A stretch of DNA of 64,000 bases, taken from NCBI GenBank assembly GCA_037043235.1, contig JAWRVZ010000025.1:3485001-3549000 (forward strand), in the 5' to 3' direction. The notes beneath the pieces are model-generated. The model was not told where the DNA came from. It did not search any database and saw only the letters and a program-made list of their open reading frames with translations. The number at the start of each line of letters is the position of its first letter. The stretch's first letter is position 1. Origin of the DNA: Rhodeus uyekii. Lineage: Eukaryota > Chordata > Actinopteri > Cypriniformes > Acheilognathidae. The position numbers and the translations under genes were made by a program. Of this stretch, positions 45,733 through 58,441 are shown piece by piece.

Positions 45733-47220
45733 AAGTGTACGCCATTACTACATTTTAATATGATTTTAAAAATGAGCAGCTTTCTGTTGCTTTGTGTAAA
45801 TTAACTATAATAATCTGTCATTAATTTTGATATCGAGTTAATTAATTAGAAGAAGTTACAACTTGTGAATGACATCATTAACAATGATGTTATATTGTTG
45901 GCCAACATGGTTCAAATGACGGAAATACAATTATGGTTTCGGGAAATATTTGTTAATATTAGTTACTTAGTTTATAAAATGATTGATGTTCATGTTCATG
46001 CCGTTGTATTGGAGACACACCTGATCTATGATGGGAAAGTAAGCAGATGGAAAATATAATATCCTTTTCATGCTTAAGAGCGTAAATATTGGGCATGAAT
46101 ATCTTTTTGTCCTTTTTTGAGCTTGGCAGTCTGGGTCACCATACCTCATTGCAAAGACAAAACCATTAATTCCATTAAATGATAACATAATGATTTTAGG
46201 GTGAACTATCCCTTAAGAATCACAATGTTGTATATTTATAACATTGTGTTTTTTACATGCTTTAGTGGCTCAGTATTGTGGTTTAAATTCTTTTCTCATT
46301 GCATTGACAGCACCACATGCACAGAGAAACAATCAGAGCTCTCCAATAAGTCAAAATAGTTTGAGAGAAAGTTATCTAAACGTAATGGAAAGGTGGAAAC
46401 AGAAATTTTGTGCTTGAGGTTCTTCTTTGCTGCTGTTGTGTTTTCCTTCCCAGCAACTGTAAGTCATCCAGAAGAATGATGTTGACATGCTACCAACTGC
46501 TGCTAAATACGTACATTGATGTACAGTTATCATCTTGCACATTTTATATGAATAGACAACAGCTGAAATATGATAGTCCACAGGACAGGTGTTTTTCTCA
46601 ATGATTTAAATCTTTTATTCAAACTTACAACTAGGTCCCTTTTTCAAACACAAACCTCCAGCCCTGTTTTAAAATATATTGTAATGGAATAATGCGTTTA
46701 GGCAGTGCTGACAAGTGGTGGCATAGATGTATCGCTGCTTGAGTAAATGTAAATAATTGTAGAGTGTCATCATCTGACACATGCCATGTGTCTGTTTTTT
46801 TTTTTTTTTTTTTTTTTTTTAACTAGAGATCTAGCAGATATCGGTCATTATGAAAGGTTGAAACATCCATAGGTGCCTTATAATCAGTGTTGGAGACTTA
46901 AAATGACTTGCATGAGATATGGCTTATGCAGAGGAAATCAGAAAGACTGGCGAAACCTTGTAGTATTGTTTCTTTTCATGCATTTCAGATCATCTGAACA
47001 TATAGGGGCTCAAAGATGTTAAAACAGATGCATGATCGTTGGATCATTGTCCAGCAGATGATATTTTGATGAGAATTTTTTGCTTCATCTCTTGGATTAT
47101 CGTGTGGGTCTATCGTGGGTTCTGTATTTGATCAGGACTGTGTGATAGTGATGTGTTCAGTATTAATTATTGACAGCGATTATGAGTGTTAATATAGTGT
47201 ATAATCAAAGTTTAAGTCTA
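45733..47220. other. intergenic DNA, MITE end and poly-T tract
   Basis: At 46184-46215 ttttagggtgaactatccct is a right end of the family seen at 12854. A 26-bp run of T lies at 46795-46820. Frames up to 73 codons are not supported as genes. Confidence 0.45.
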
Positions 47221-48046
47221 AAGGTGCGGTCACATTACATTTGTGTTCCTCTCATTTTGAACACGGGTAATGTAATGAAAAGTGTTCATTTCCAAGAATG
47301 CAAAACTCAAAGCTGCATATTATATAGCAATGTGGTGTAGATAAAATATAAAATTTTAAGCAACATTTAAGCTCATTAAAAAAAACATGCTTCTACCTAA
47401 AATTTTGCAAAACTCCAAAAACCATACCTATACATACAATTTACTGCAGTTTGCAACTGCCATATTGGCAGTAAAACACCAAAACCTTTTATTCCTTTTC
47501 ATGCAAATATGTTTAAAGGCACAGATTATTGGTTAATAAAAGCTTATTTTTGCGTGGTTCTTTCCACAATATGATGTTAAGACCTCAAAACACTTTTTCC
47601 ATAGTTTGCACTTTCCATAGAATTGCATTTGAGCATTTGAGACAAGCATACTGTGAAACACAAATTACAGCACTCAATAAAATATTTCAAAGACAAAAAA
47701 TATCAAGCAAATATGATTTTATCTAACATTTGCATCAATTAGTTTTAAGACGAAGTTTAGTGTAGGTGGTAGCATTTACTGTTCAGCACCATTCTCCGGA
47801 AAGTTAATTTCTGAATTGCTGAATTTCTGAGTTCATCTGTTTTGGATAAAACTGAAAATGCTCACTCAACTAGATATTTCATGCAAGAAACTTGCAAAAA
47901 GCAATGTAATGTTATTGTTACGACAGGCCGATTTTTCCAGTGAGTCAATACGGAAGTTAATTAATGTGTTATTATTTATTAATAACTAGTTACATCATAT
48001 CCGGTTGCCCATATTGATTGTGGTGTCTGAAGTGTGACCGCACCTT
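47221..48046. mobile_element. MITE with AAGGTGCGGTCACA ends
   Basis: aaggtgcggtcaca (47221) is the reverse complement of the right-hand tgtgaccgcacctt (to 48046), about 14 bp exact. The 826-bp interior is AT-rich and non-coding. No target duplication could be fixed. Confidence 0.65.
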
Positions 48047-48509
48047 AGGACTGAGGGAAGTATCAAATGCAGGAAACTTTAATTTTGTTCTAAATCTGTC
48101 CTCTGTTATGACGGACACATGAGGGCTTCACATTATTCATCGCTACAAAACACAATACACAGTATTAGATTACGGTAAATGGTAGTGTCCACCTCTCGCG
48201 TGCTTACACACTATACCAGACTTGCCAAAATGTGCAATAGTGTATAAATACATGGCAGGCACATGGTGTCATTACCTCTTAGTGTGTGGTATTAATGGTA
48301 GGACACTACACTAGCGCTAACAGAGTCTCTATACTAGTACGGAGTCTCTCTGCGATCAGTTCAAGGCAAACAGAGCTATTTGTCATGCCTTTCTACTATG
48401 CAGCAGCTCTAGTCTGACATTTTGAAGTTCATAAGAGACTTATGATAAGATAAGAGAACTTATTTTGTTATTGAGGAATAACAAAATAGGCTTTGTAACC
48501 CTGTTGAAA

Positions 48510-48917
48510 AGACAGATTAGAGCTGGTATGATGCTGGTTTAGCTAGTGGACCAGCATAGCTTTGCTGTTCACCAGTAAAAAGTATTAGTCAAAAAACATG
48601 AGACGCCTGTTTTGTGAAGCTGCTTGACTGTGATCGCAGTGTCACCAAGTGCAACATATTCCTGGATCAATATTTTTGTTGATCCTGGAACAACGTTCCA
48701 ATCAACCCATCAGATTTGAGGGACAGGTTTTACAGTTTATGTCAAGTTTAAGCTTAAGCCTGGGTTAGGTCTTTCTACATCAGTGATATTCACCAATCAT
48801 TTCTCTCTGATTTTAGGGATAACATATGGGTAGGTTTAAGTTTTGGGGTAGAGAGAGCATTTTGTTTTCTGAAATGTTTTTCCACAACGAAATATGTTGA
48901 GCCAGGAATATTACACA
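48510..48917. repeat. two short teleost repeat fragments
   Basis: 48530-48590 contains the palindromic ctggtttagctagtggaccagca motif in pieces, a common zebrafish-type repeat. 48653-48917 is bounded by aacatattcctgg and ccaggaatattac, an inverted pair ~13 bp long, suggesting a small MITE. Confidence 0.45.
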
Positions 48918-51900
48918 TCATGGCAAAAATTAGGGTGACCCTAGGTTGACTTACAACAACAACAAAAATATTTGTTTTGTCAAAATTGAGTCTTTTGACT
49001 CAGATCTGTCTGATTTGGCTCAACTATACTCAGATTCAAAGAGAAAATTAATTTAAACTCTTTCCCCACCAAGTGTTTTAAAAGAAAAAGTTTTTTGTGG
49101 TCACCAGTATATTTTGTTAAAATATAATACCCAATATATCAAAAGAAAGTTGCTGGTTAATCTAGTTAAGAAGGGAGACTTGCCACATCTAAAACAACAT
49201 GCTGGTGACCAGCAGCACTGCTCTTTTCAACATGGTTGCATTTTATTTATTCACAACTTCCCCAGAGGATATTTCTTGCTTGTAAAACACTTTATAAAGA
49301 TGTGGCCAGTGTGTGCACAGATATATACACAGTAAAGTCGCATAGCAAATGCATTACATCATTACGAGAGAGAAAAAACTGTGCTGCCATTTTCAGTTTA
49401 CTGTCATACTGCAGGGAAGCCCTTTAATAGGTTTTGTTAGTGTCCGATTCTCCTCTTTGAGGGTCAGTTCCTCCATAATGCAAAGACGGCTATTGTTCTA
49501 TGAACAGTGCTGTTATTTCATTTACTGAAAATGTAAACACCTGTTTAAAAAATACATTGAGACATTTGAGAGGTTAAAACTGGTGCTTTTGTCATAGTGG
49601 TGTATTGGATTCATAGGCATGGTTTTACCAGGACAATCAACATGTATACACTCACACTCACACAGTATGAAACAATATGTTCAGTAGTGTGTAGGCCTCA
49701 CTGTCCACCCTCTAAACGGCACCATTATCTTTTTAAGAGACAAAATGAAACCTAAAAATCATACCTTTTACCAGTTGTTCTTAACTCCCCACACCTCACC
49801 TTTCCCTTTCATTTGTCAGTTATTCAAGGCTTCTCTGCTAATAAAATCACAATATTGTATGCAGTTGAGGGAGTGCTCAGCTGTGTAGAACTTCAGTACA
49901 GATGTTTCGCTGCCTGTTCAGCAATAACCTGAATGGTTTCATTTGAAGATCATGGTACAGACACAATTTGATATCCTAGCTTTGGTAGACTATTTGAGTT
50001 TGGTTATTTTTTCCATTTAAAATGACATCAAAGTCTTCGACAAAGCTGGATGTTGAGATCTGTCTGTGGTGCTCTGATGACTTTTTCTGAGTGTGAGGTG
50101 AGATTTCAGGCAGTTTTGCTGTGTATTCACAGTTTTTACTCTTAAAGGTTAACCAAAACCCTAATATTAAAATACTTTGGTCTTAGTTTTTCATAACCAA
50201 CTCATCAAGGGGAGGGATGTTCTCTTTTTTTCCAGCACATCTGATGTAATGTTGTTTGATTATGCGAGACCTCTCACAAATGGGCTATAACAATGTTTTT
50301 AAGAATGGTTTGGCTTCAAACTTGTTTGGAATCATTAAATATATCAATAATGAGGATGAATCTAATGCCAAATATACATTATTTATATAAAAATACATAT
50401 ATTGATAAATTAATATATGCCTAATTTAAATAGATTTTTTTTGCTCTAACCCATGTTTATTTGAACTTTGTCAAGATTATTTTATAAAGCTATGACAGCA
50501 TGCAAGATCGTAACAAAAATTGAATGTATGATTTGATGTTTCATTGCTGTTAGTTGTTTTGGCATTTTACAAATAGTTTGGTATTTGTACAATTATTTGC
50601 TTTTTTATTTATAATTTGAGTCATACTCATATCTCTAAATATGAAATGTTGGGTTTTTGCAGATGAGGATTGTATGAAGGGTTTGGTCCTTCTCTGCTTT
50701 AGTTTTGCTTCAGTATTTTGCCTAATTTCAGATTTGATCAATCTGCCTCTTTGAATAATTGAATATTAAGTATTATCATTTGTTGTACATAGAAGTACTA
50801 TTAAACTTTTTTGAAGAAAAGAAAGAATATTGTGCTGCTTCTTTTCATTTGTTCTGATTATATAATTATTTGACTCATCGAATAAAAAGTACTCATCAAT
50901 TGACCAAATATTGGGGGTGACTATAGAAAGCTAGACATTGTAGAGCCATCAAGATAATCCAAACTTTACATATGAAGGAGAGAATTGGGCCGATTATCTT
51001 GTAGTGTGTGGGTGTCTTTAGCCATATTTTAATTTCATATTTTTATCTAATATTTATATCTATAATCTATCGATCTCTTAATATCTATCTCTCGATCCAG
51101 ATTTTTTTTTACTTTACTTTTTTATCCTTATTATTTACACTCATTATCTTTGACAGTCGAGTATTTATTTGACTAATGTTTTTTTTCTTAATAGGTCACA
51201 TTGCAAGACATTGTTTTATGTAAAGATTTAAAGCATAATTATTTGCAAAATGCAACAAAATAAGTATACGCTTTCTAAATACCTCTGGATTTTTTTTTTT
51301 TTTATTTGATGTAAAATATTAAAAAAGTTTCTCTGGACTTCAATATCACATATCGCACACCTCACCTGAAAACATTTTCCAGCATCATTTTGGATTAGCG
51401 TTTTAGTGACATTTTACTACTTCAGAGGTCTATATGAAGACCTTATTTCTAGTAAGTAAGGGGAAAAAATGACCTGTTCTTGATGGGTGACATCCCATAC
51501 TAAATATACACGCTAAATGATAGTATTTTTCTACAGGATTTTTGAGATATGTCACTTCAGAGGCCTACATGGTTGCTGCATATTTTTAGTTAAATTTAAG
51601 GCTTTTTAATGAAGATGAAGAAATAAAAATTAAAACTGTCCAGTAGGGGTAATATTTGTAATATTTGTGCTGGTATCATGTCTGCTTTAGGCCTGAAGTG
51701 AACAGCTGACTTACAAAAACAGTCATATTTTTCAGATTTTATGCGGTGGTCAGTTCACAGCAGTGACAGAAAATAACTTAATTTAGGGGCAATATTTGCC
51801 ATATGAAATTGATTTCTAGGGCATTTTCCCCTAAACTTCTTAGATGTATGCATTACTTTTTATGTCCAAGTCTAACATTCAAATTAAATAAATTAGATAG

Positions 51901-52786
51901 CACAGTACAGGGTTTAAATTAAAACAGACAATAGGTGGCGGCAAGTCCTTTTTCTTAACCCTTTGATGCGCGCAATCACTGGTGTGATTAGAACGTTCAG
52001 TGTGTCACGTAATAAACTGCTAAATTCAAACGTGTTTTCACGCGTTGACTGGTGCTGAGCTCGAGATGGATAGCTCATAGCTTGTCATTTAACACAACCT
52101 TTCAGTGTTTTCAACCACACAGGGTTTATTTCAGGTTTCAGACATTTAAACACTCATAAGTACTAGCAAAAAAATAAATTTATAGTTTAAAAAATATGCA
52201 CTGATGTCTATAAAAGCGGAAATAGAAATCTGTTAAATAAATTGATGAGGTGTTTTATTTATATCAGATACATACTGCATAGGTAACTATAAAGTTCACT
52301 CTATTCTTCACTTCTTTTCTCCGAACTAAAGCACAAAATAAAATGCCGGCGCCCTGCACATGCATCCTGTGACAAGCATGAAGGGGGAATGGTCTAAAAT
52401 AACAGTAGCTTAAAAAACTCATGCTAGGGACTCAGCGAGAATATTGTTAACTTCCGTGCAAAAGTGTTAAATCTGATGCATTTCAACTGTGCTTCCTTAA
52501 CAGTGCTCTGATACCGTTTAAAACATTCCATGAACATTACTGGATCCAAATATCGGGCATAATTGTAAAAACAATAGAAAAGACAAAGTATGTAATCCTT
52601 AGATGTTGGATGGCTTTATTTTTTTAATAATATAAAGAGGTTTATATCTATATATTTATTTATATTTATAGAGGTATACTATGCTGTATATAAATTCACC
52701 AAAAGAGATCCTTAAATGTAAATTGTTTCTAAAGAGTGTAAAATGAAAACCAACATTTTAAACCACAGGGAATGGTTGACATTTTC
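48918..52786. other. intergenic DNA between convergent dlgap2 and the Kv9 gene
   Basis: AT-rich; I see no exon or clear element. On the minus strand an AATAAA (tttatt at 52615-52620 on the plus strand) lies ~170 bp past the Kv9 stop and may be its polyadenylation signal. Confidence 0.45.
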
Positions 52787-54055
52787 CTATGGTTTAGCTT
52801 CTGAAAGGCACCTCCTCGGTGCATTTCTCTCAAAGTACTTAGAAAAGGTGTTCATGATGATGGTGATGGGTAAAGAAACCACGAGCAAACCACAGAGAAT
52901 GCAAATTGTAGCTACAATTCTCCCAGCCGCTGTCTGTGGATATACATCTCCATACCCCACTGTTGTCATTGAAATAATGGCCCACCACCAACAAACAGGA
53001 ATGGAAGAGAGTTTAGACAATGCTTCTTCCTTTTCAGTGTAGTAGATAAAAGTTGAGAAGAATGACACTCCAACCGTAATGAAAATAATGAGGAGACCCA
53101 CCTCACTGTGACAGCTCTTTAGAGTTTCCCCAAATGCTCTCACCCCCTCTGAATGTCTTGCAAGCTTTAGGACCCTAAATGACCTCATTAACCGAAGAAC
53201 CTGAACCACCTTTCCCATGTTGACCAGACTTTGGTTCTCCTCCCCATTCTCTTCGTCCAAATTTTCAAAGGCCAGCGTCACGTAGAAAGGCAAGATAGAA
53301 GCAATGTCAATCATGTTCAGAGGGTTTCCCAAAAACCTCCATGGACGTGGAGCTGCTACGACCCGCAGGGCAAACTCCACTGAGAAGAAAACGATACAAA
53401 TGAGCTCCAGAGAGTCTAGGACAGAATGTTCACTGTCAGTTTGGTACCTGAATTCCGGCATGCTGTGGATACACATGGCCACAATGGAGGTCAAGATGAC
53501 CAGAACAGAAACCACAGCTAAAGCTTTGGAACATTTGGAGTGACTGGGATCTTCAAGAGTTTGCCACATGAGTTTACGCACTTCTGAACACCAAGTGCCC
53601 TCAAACCTCCACAGGTCACTGCTCTCAACCAAGATCTCTCCAGATGACTCATCACTACTAGACTGGCCACATGCATTCTGCTTCCGCTCAAGGAACCAAT
53701 CGAGACAGCAGGCTTCCAGATCCAGCTCACAAATGCCCCAGTATTCGATCTCCTGACTGAAATAAAACACACACAGTTCCTCCAGAGCATGAAAGTGTCC
53801 TGTGCGGTAGAAATTCAGAACACAGCGGAAGACTTGCGGGCTCCGGTCGAAGTAGTATTCCTGCTCAGCGGGGCTGTAGTCGTCACAGAGTTCCAAGATG
53901 GCCGCATCGCTGCAGCACTGGATTAACTGACCCACACGCGTGTTGGGGAACCGGAGCAGAACGCAACGCTCCACCTTATGGTGGATGCCTCCAACGTTGA
54001 GCTTAATGACATCTTCCTCCTTGCCTTGATGGTGGAGAATTTGTCCATACATCAT
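52787..54055 (-). CDS. silent voltage-gated potassium channel subunit, Kv9 (KCNS) family, closest to KCNS3
   Basis: 422 codons in one exon from ATG at 54055 to the stop at 52787. Kv9 subunits do not make channels alone; they co-assemble with Kv2 subunits in the plasma membrane and alter gating. Seen: T1/BTB tetramerisation domain (~17-118, with LNVGG, RFPNTR, LCDDY, YYFDR and EIEYWG); S1 (~178-197, IVAMCIHSMPEF at its end), S2 (~214-235), S3 (~243-263); S4 (VVQVLRLMRSFRVLKLARHS, ~283-302); S5 (~318-338); pore with the TTVGYGD filter (364-370); S6 (~377-402). S6 reads LPIT, lacking the second proline of the PxP hinge of Kv1-Kv4, the hallmark of silent subunits. The start MMYGQILHHQGKEED and AILELCDDYS fit KCNS3 best by recall, but KCNS1-like residues also occur, so the paralogue is left open. 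The tail after S6 is only ~20 residues, about 60-100 shorter than mammalian Kv9 proteins. A second ATG immediately follows the first; tttgtag on the minus strand (~54112) could be a 5' UTR acceptor. Confidence 0.92.
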   Translation of the reverse strand: MMYGQILHHQGKEEDVIKLNVGGIHHKVERCVLLRFPNTRVGQLIQCCSDAAILELCDDYSPAEQEYYFDRSPQVFRCVLNFYRTGHFHALEELCVFYFSQEIEYWGICELDLEACCLDWFLERKQNACGQSSSDESSGEILVESSDLWRFEGTWCSEVRKLMWQTLEDPSHSKCSKALAVVSVLVILTSIVAMCIHSMPEFRYQTDSEHSVLDSLELICIVFFSVEFALRVVAAPRPWRFLGNPLNMIDIASILPFYVTLAFENLDEENGEENQSLVNMGKVVQVLRLMRSFRVLKLARHSEGVRAFGETLKSCHSEVGLLIIFITVGVSFFSTFIYYTEKEEALSKLSSIPVCWWWAIISMTTVGYGDVYPQTAAGRIVATICILCGLLVVSLPITIIMNTFSKYFERNAPRRCLSEAKP

Positions 54056-54252
54056 GGGGGTACTGATTCATTGAATCTGGAAGTCTTTCCAATTATATAC
54101 TTGCATTTTCTACAAAAAATACAGAAATGTAGATGTTAGCTACATCAATAACACTGAAAACTATTTAGTCAGTTAATAAAATCGTAAATAACTACATTCT
54201 TAGGGGGAAAAGGTTCATTCAGGTTCTTTCATTTTACTTAGTACTTAAGAAC

Positions 54253-54301
<49 letters not shown>

Positions 54302-55531
54302 ATAGACTGATGGTTTATGGTTTCCTTAACTTCAACTCCCCTACCTGCCTGCTGTAAACATATTCTCTTGGAGAATATAGACCGACACTTAACGACATCA
54401 GTGTTAGTCAGTCTAGTTTTAGCCTATTTATTCTGTAAGTTAAAATATTGAAAGGGTGACATCACTGCAACAGAATACAACACTGCATTTACTAAATGAT
54501 AAATGAATGTATGCACCAATTATGTTTTGATGTTCGGTGTTTTGATTTGAAAATAGGCTACCATTTTAGTAAATATTAAATCTCATCAAAAGTAAATAAA
54601 GACAACTTAACTTAACTTAACTTAACTTTTCAGCAGTTAAACAGCAGCTTAAACAATAGATAAAACTGCACACACAAAAAAAGTATGACTGAAATTGACA
54701 CCATAGTTATAGAACACATTTGAAAACATGGTATTTACATCAAAAAGAAAATATATAATTGCGATGTCCTAAGAAAACGTTTAATAAATTGACTCTTGCT
54801 TCACGTTATTGTGTTCATACCAACGGATGTAGCAAAAAAATACAATGATTCTGGTATTTTTTCTAGCAAGACAGAATTCACACACACACAAAATCTTAAT
54901 TTGCTTCCTAGATATCTGCAACATAAAAAAGACTGCCAGAGAAACCAAGCATTTATAATTAAAAAGCATTTAGTTACTGAGGAAAAAGTCTTTTTAAAGC
55001 CTTTAGCGTAAACGGAGATATAGGAGTCAACTTGACTTCTAGATCCAGTGTAACTTAATGAGTCATAACTAGAATCAGACATCAGCCAAAACTGGTAAAG
55101 AGAGAACACTTACTGAGAAAACAAACTCAACTAAAGATCACCTACCAACACGGCTTCAAAACACTTATGCCTTTCCGCACTGACGTCTTAAAAAGCGTAA
55201 AACTCAAAAGAAACGGTCGCTTAATCAATAATCCATGATCACTATGGGTAAAAAGAGCCAGCAGTTTCCCCTTTAACCTTCAAATCCAGGTTCACGGCAG
55301 TTGGGCGGAGATTCTGTGCGAGGTGTTCGAGTTTCGCGCGACACTGTGCAATCAGACGCAACGAGCTCCAGACATGGTCCATCACCTACACCGTTTGTGT
55401 AGAAAACACAGTTGAGGGGTTGTAGAAACACATGAACAAAGATTAAGAGAAAGAAAGAATAGGATGCTTTGAAATATGGAATGTTTTAGGCTATGTTTGA
55501 ATAGATCAAGAGATGTGCTAATTTATTTATA
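54056..55531. other. region upstream of the Kv9 gene
   Basis: Probably holds its non-coding 5' exon(s) and promoter, but no specific element can be assigned. A (GA)n tract lies at 54256-54297 and a (CTTAA)n mini-repeat at 54604-54628. The GC-richer patch around 55290-55400 is the likeliest promoter candidate, judged on composition only. Confidence 0.35.
54256..54330. repeat. (GA)n microsatellite with flank shared with 59181-59255
   Basis: The GA tract is followed by atatagactgatggtttatg. The (GA)n tract at 59181-59224 is followed by atatagactgatgatttatg. The tract plus ~28 bp of unique flank are therefore duplicated in the same orientation 5 kb apart. Confidence 0.8.
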
Positions 55532-55964
55532 ATGCTTTTAGGGCTTTGGCTTATGGTCACTATAATCCTCATTGATACAGATACCTCTGCAGGTAAGTCA
55601 TGCTATCATTTAAACGTTTTGTGTGTCGTCATGTAATTCAATATTTAATGGACCCATTGCTTGATTACAGATGGAATACAAGCAGAATGTCTTGGAAATA
55701 GGGTGCAGTTTACCCTTGATAGTTCTTTGAGTGCAGGAAGACCTTCAGAGGTTTATGCAGTCAGTAAGTTGATTATTCCTTTGTGTGCCAATGAGTTTAA
55801 TATCCCCCAGGAGTCAATTCAAACCTCTGGGCGTTTCAGATAACACCCAGGCAGTTCTTCTCACACCTCACCTGGCGGCTCAGTGTGGCTGTACACAGAA
55901 ATTGGATCATTGAGGGAATATGATAGCATCAGCTTCCATAAAGAGATGTTTTGCAGAGAACCAG
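55532..55964 (+). pseudogene. relic of a secreted, ZP-module-like gene (two exons, frameshift and in-frame stop)
   Basis: Exon 1 (55532-55592) encodes a signal-peptide-like start, MLLGLWLMVTIILIDTDTSA, ending in a strong donor gtaagt in phase 1. Exon 2 begins at 55671 after gattacag in the matching phase and reads DGIQAECLGNRVQFTLDSSL, then SAGRPSEVYAV. From about 55785-55840 the similarity moves to another frame: DNTQAVLLTPHLAAQCGC, then TQKLDH, a TGA (55911-55913), GNMIASASIKRCFAENQ and a donor gtttgt at 55965. In fish secreted/ZP-related proteins that I recall, this position is a Trp (xxDxWGN...CF), so TGA looks like a mutated TGG. The frameshift plus stop, and the lack of downstream exons, argue for a pseudogene. 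The family assignment is from memory and moderate at best. Confidence 0.45.
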
Positions 55965-58441
55965 GTTTGTGTCTTTGTAAATTAAGCATTTATTTAACCA
56001 GCTCTAGTCCTGTAACTATTGTTTCATGTAATAAGATAAATAAAATATGGTGAAAGGTCAGTGCATTTGCACCAAAGGGTGGGTGTTTCAGAAGAAAATT
56101 GTAATTTTTTATTTCTAAGTACACCTAACCAACCAGGTTTATTTTTCCTTTTTTGTAGAATGAAAAGTTTAAAGTAACTATATAGGTTAAGCTCTATGAA
56201 TTCCCCATGCAATCTGAGAAAGTCCTTGAAGCTTTCAAGTCTTGCAGTCACACAGTGGTATCACGTGAGACTTTGACTTAAAATTGTTGCAGAATGCTAA
56301 ACGCATATTTAACAATTTATTGATTCATATTATATAGAGGAGGCTCTGCCCCACCCGCCTGTACAGACGAGCTGCAGCTACTCTAGTGTTTAAAAATTCA
56401 GTGCTTATCCCTTTGCTGAACCATATAAATCAACTATTTGGCAAAAAACATATTGATGAACAAAATGGCTTATGTCTTTTATATAAATTCAGTGGCTGCT
56501 TTAGCAACTAAAAATTGTTTTTGATACATTACATATTCAATTATATGAATACATTATTTGCAAAAAGTACTTCTCTCAATACAGTTGAAAATGGTTTCAA
56601 TACTTTCAATGGTGTAGTTATGGCATCTAACAGCAGGGGCTGGTAAATTCACAACACAAACCAGTCAGACCTTGTGTTCTTGGCTGGGATCAAGACTGTA
56701 GACGTGTATTATTTCAAGACTACCTCAAGACTTCCATTCAGTAAAAGTCATATTTACATCCAAACAATCCCTGAAAACACACTTAAACTGCTGGAGAAAT
56801 CTTTTATTATGTGCTCATCTCCACTCATGCAGTGATTTTACACTGGATGTCCTGATGCTGAAGACCGTGATGAGTCTGTTGCAGATTTTTTTTTTTAAAT
56901 GTAGCCTACCCCTAACCATAGTTTACATGAAATGTATTAATATCAATTAGTCTGCTTGTTTTGTTGTCAGCTAAAGGCATGTTTCTGTTGCTGCTTTTCA
57001 ACTTTTATGTATTTATCCATTTTATGTAATTATTTTACTTTTGTCCCAGACCTAGAATTTCAATCCTTCAATATGCTAGACAAAAAGTATATAAATCCAT
57101 CATAATCTAGTACTATTATTTTTTAGTTATATAAGAGTGAAGTATTCGATTTTTACTAAATTTACAGATATCCATCAACAAACCAACAAAATAACTTTTT
57201 TTTTCAAACAAAGGAATGCAAGAACTTAAAATTAAATATGAGACATGTCTAAACAAAACCTAGTGAATGTCACATTTGAACAAATTATTATTATTTTTTT
57301 ATTATTATGTTTTATCGATAATAATAATAATATTAGTATTAGTATTATTATTGTGCAGCATTTTCAATAAAGTTTGTAAAATAATGCAAAATAAGTGAAA
57401 ATACTAATTAATCAGTTGATTAATCTATACATAAATTTAATTCATAGCTTTAAGAATTTTCCTTAGCAAGTCATCTGCTATTTTATTCTAAAACTGTTGG
57501 TTCAGTAAAAATGTAAAAAAAATGTGACAAAATTCTCTTGTGATGCAAATTTTAGTGGACAAATTAAACTATAGTGATATTTTTCAAAATGTTTTAGGAT
57601 AGTTTAGTTTCTTAACATTCTCAGCACCAAAAGTGTGCATTCTGTGTCCAAGTTTGGAAGAGGAGAATGAACTGTGCGTGAGCATTATCTTTCCAAGAAT
57701 AAAATACTGCTTCCAGGAAACATATAGGGCAAAATACAGTAATATACAACATATGTATTTACATTAGGCTTATGTAAGTTTTCTTCCACTTGCTCAACAG
57801 TTCAAGTCAGCTTCACTGATATAAGAGATTAGTTTTTCAAATCCACAAGAAGAACGGCAAGCAAAACACAACCATACATGAACGAGACCAGAGAAAGGTG
57901 AACTGAAAATACAGGACTTAAATGCATAGAAAAGCTTAGGGGATTACACCTCACCTTAGGCTCATTACAATGTCTCCCAGTTTGTCATTCCACAGCATGA
58001 AGGTAAGCTCTCACAGATGTATGAATGAAGTGCTCATTTAAAAATCTTCCCGGTCTACTGACATTTATTATGACCTAAGCTTCAGTCATTACAATGCTCA
58101 TGAAAACTTTCATTAACTCGAACATCACCAGGTCACAGCAATGCCATAGAAATATACAGAGCAATCGTAAAAAATGGAAATTCAAACATATTTTGTTCCT
58201 GTTATTTACAGAGAACGCATGCAGTCATGTTTTCTACACCAAACACTCTACCCTAGTTTGTCTTACTGGCCATTGTGCTCCCATGGAAAACAGAAAATAA
58301 TCCTCCAAAATGACACTTGACATGGAACATATGCTATTTATAATGCAGAAGATGGCAACATATATGGCACCTATGTATAATACTTTAATGTAATGTATAT
58401 GCCATTAATTTGTCCATAAGTGAAAAGGTTTATATATATGG
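55965..58441. other. intergenic DNA
   Basis: AT-rich, with an ATT-repeat patch at 57280-57350. No exon or complete element recognised. Confidence 0.4.

Noticed and set aside
52743..53790. Several 60-99-codon plus-strand and out-of-frame minus-strand frames
   Set aside because: Shadows of the Kv9 coding exon.
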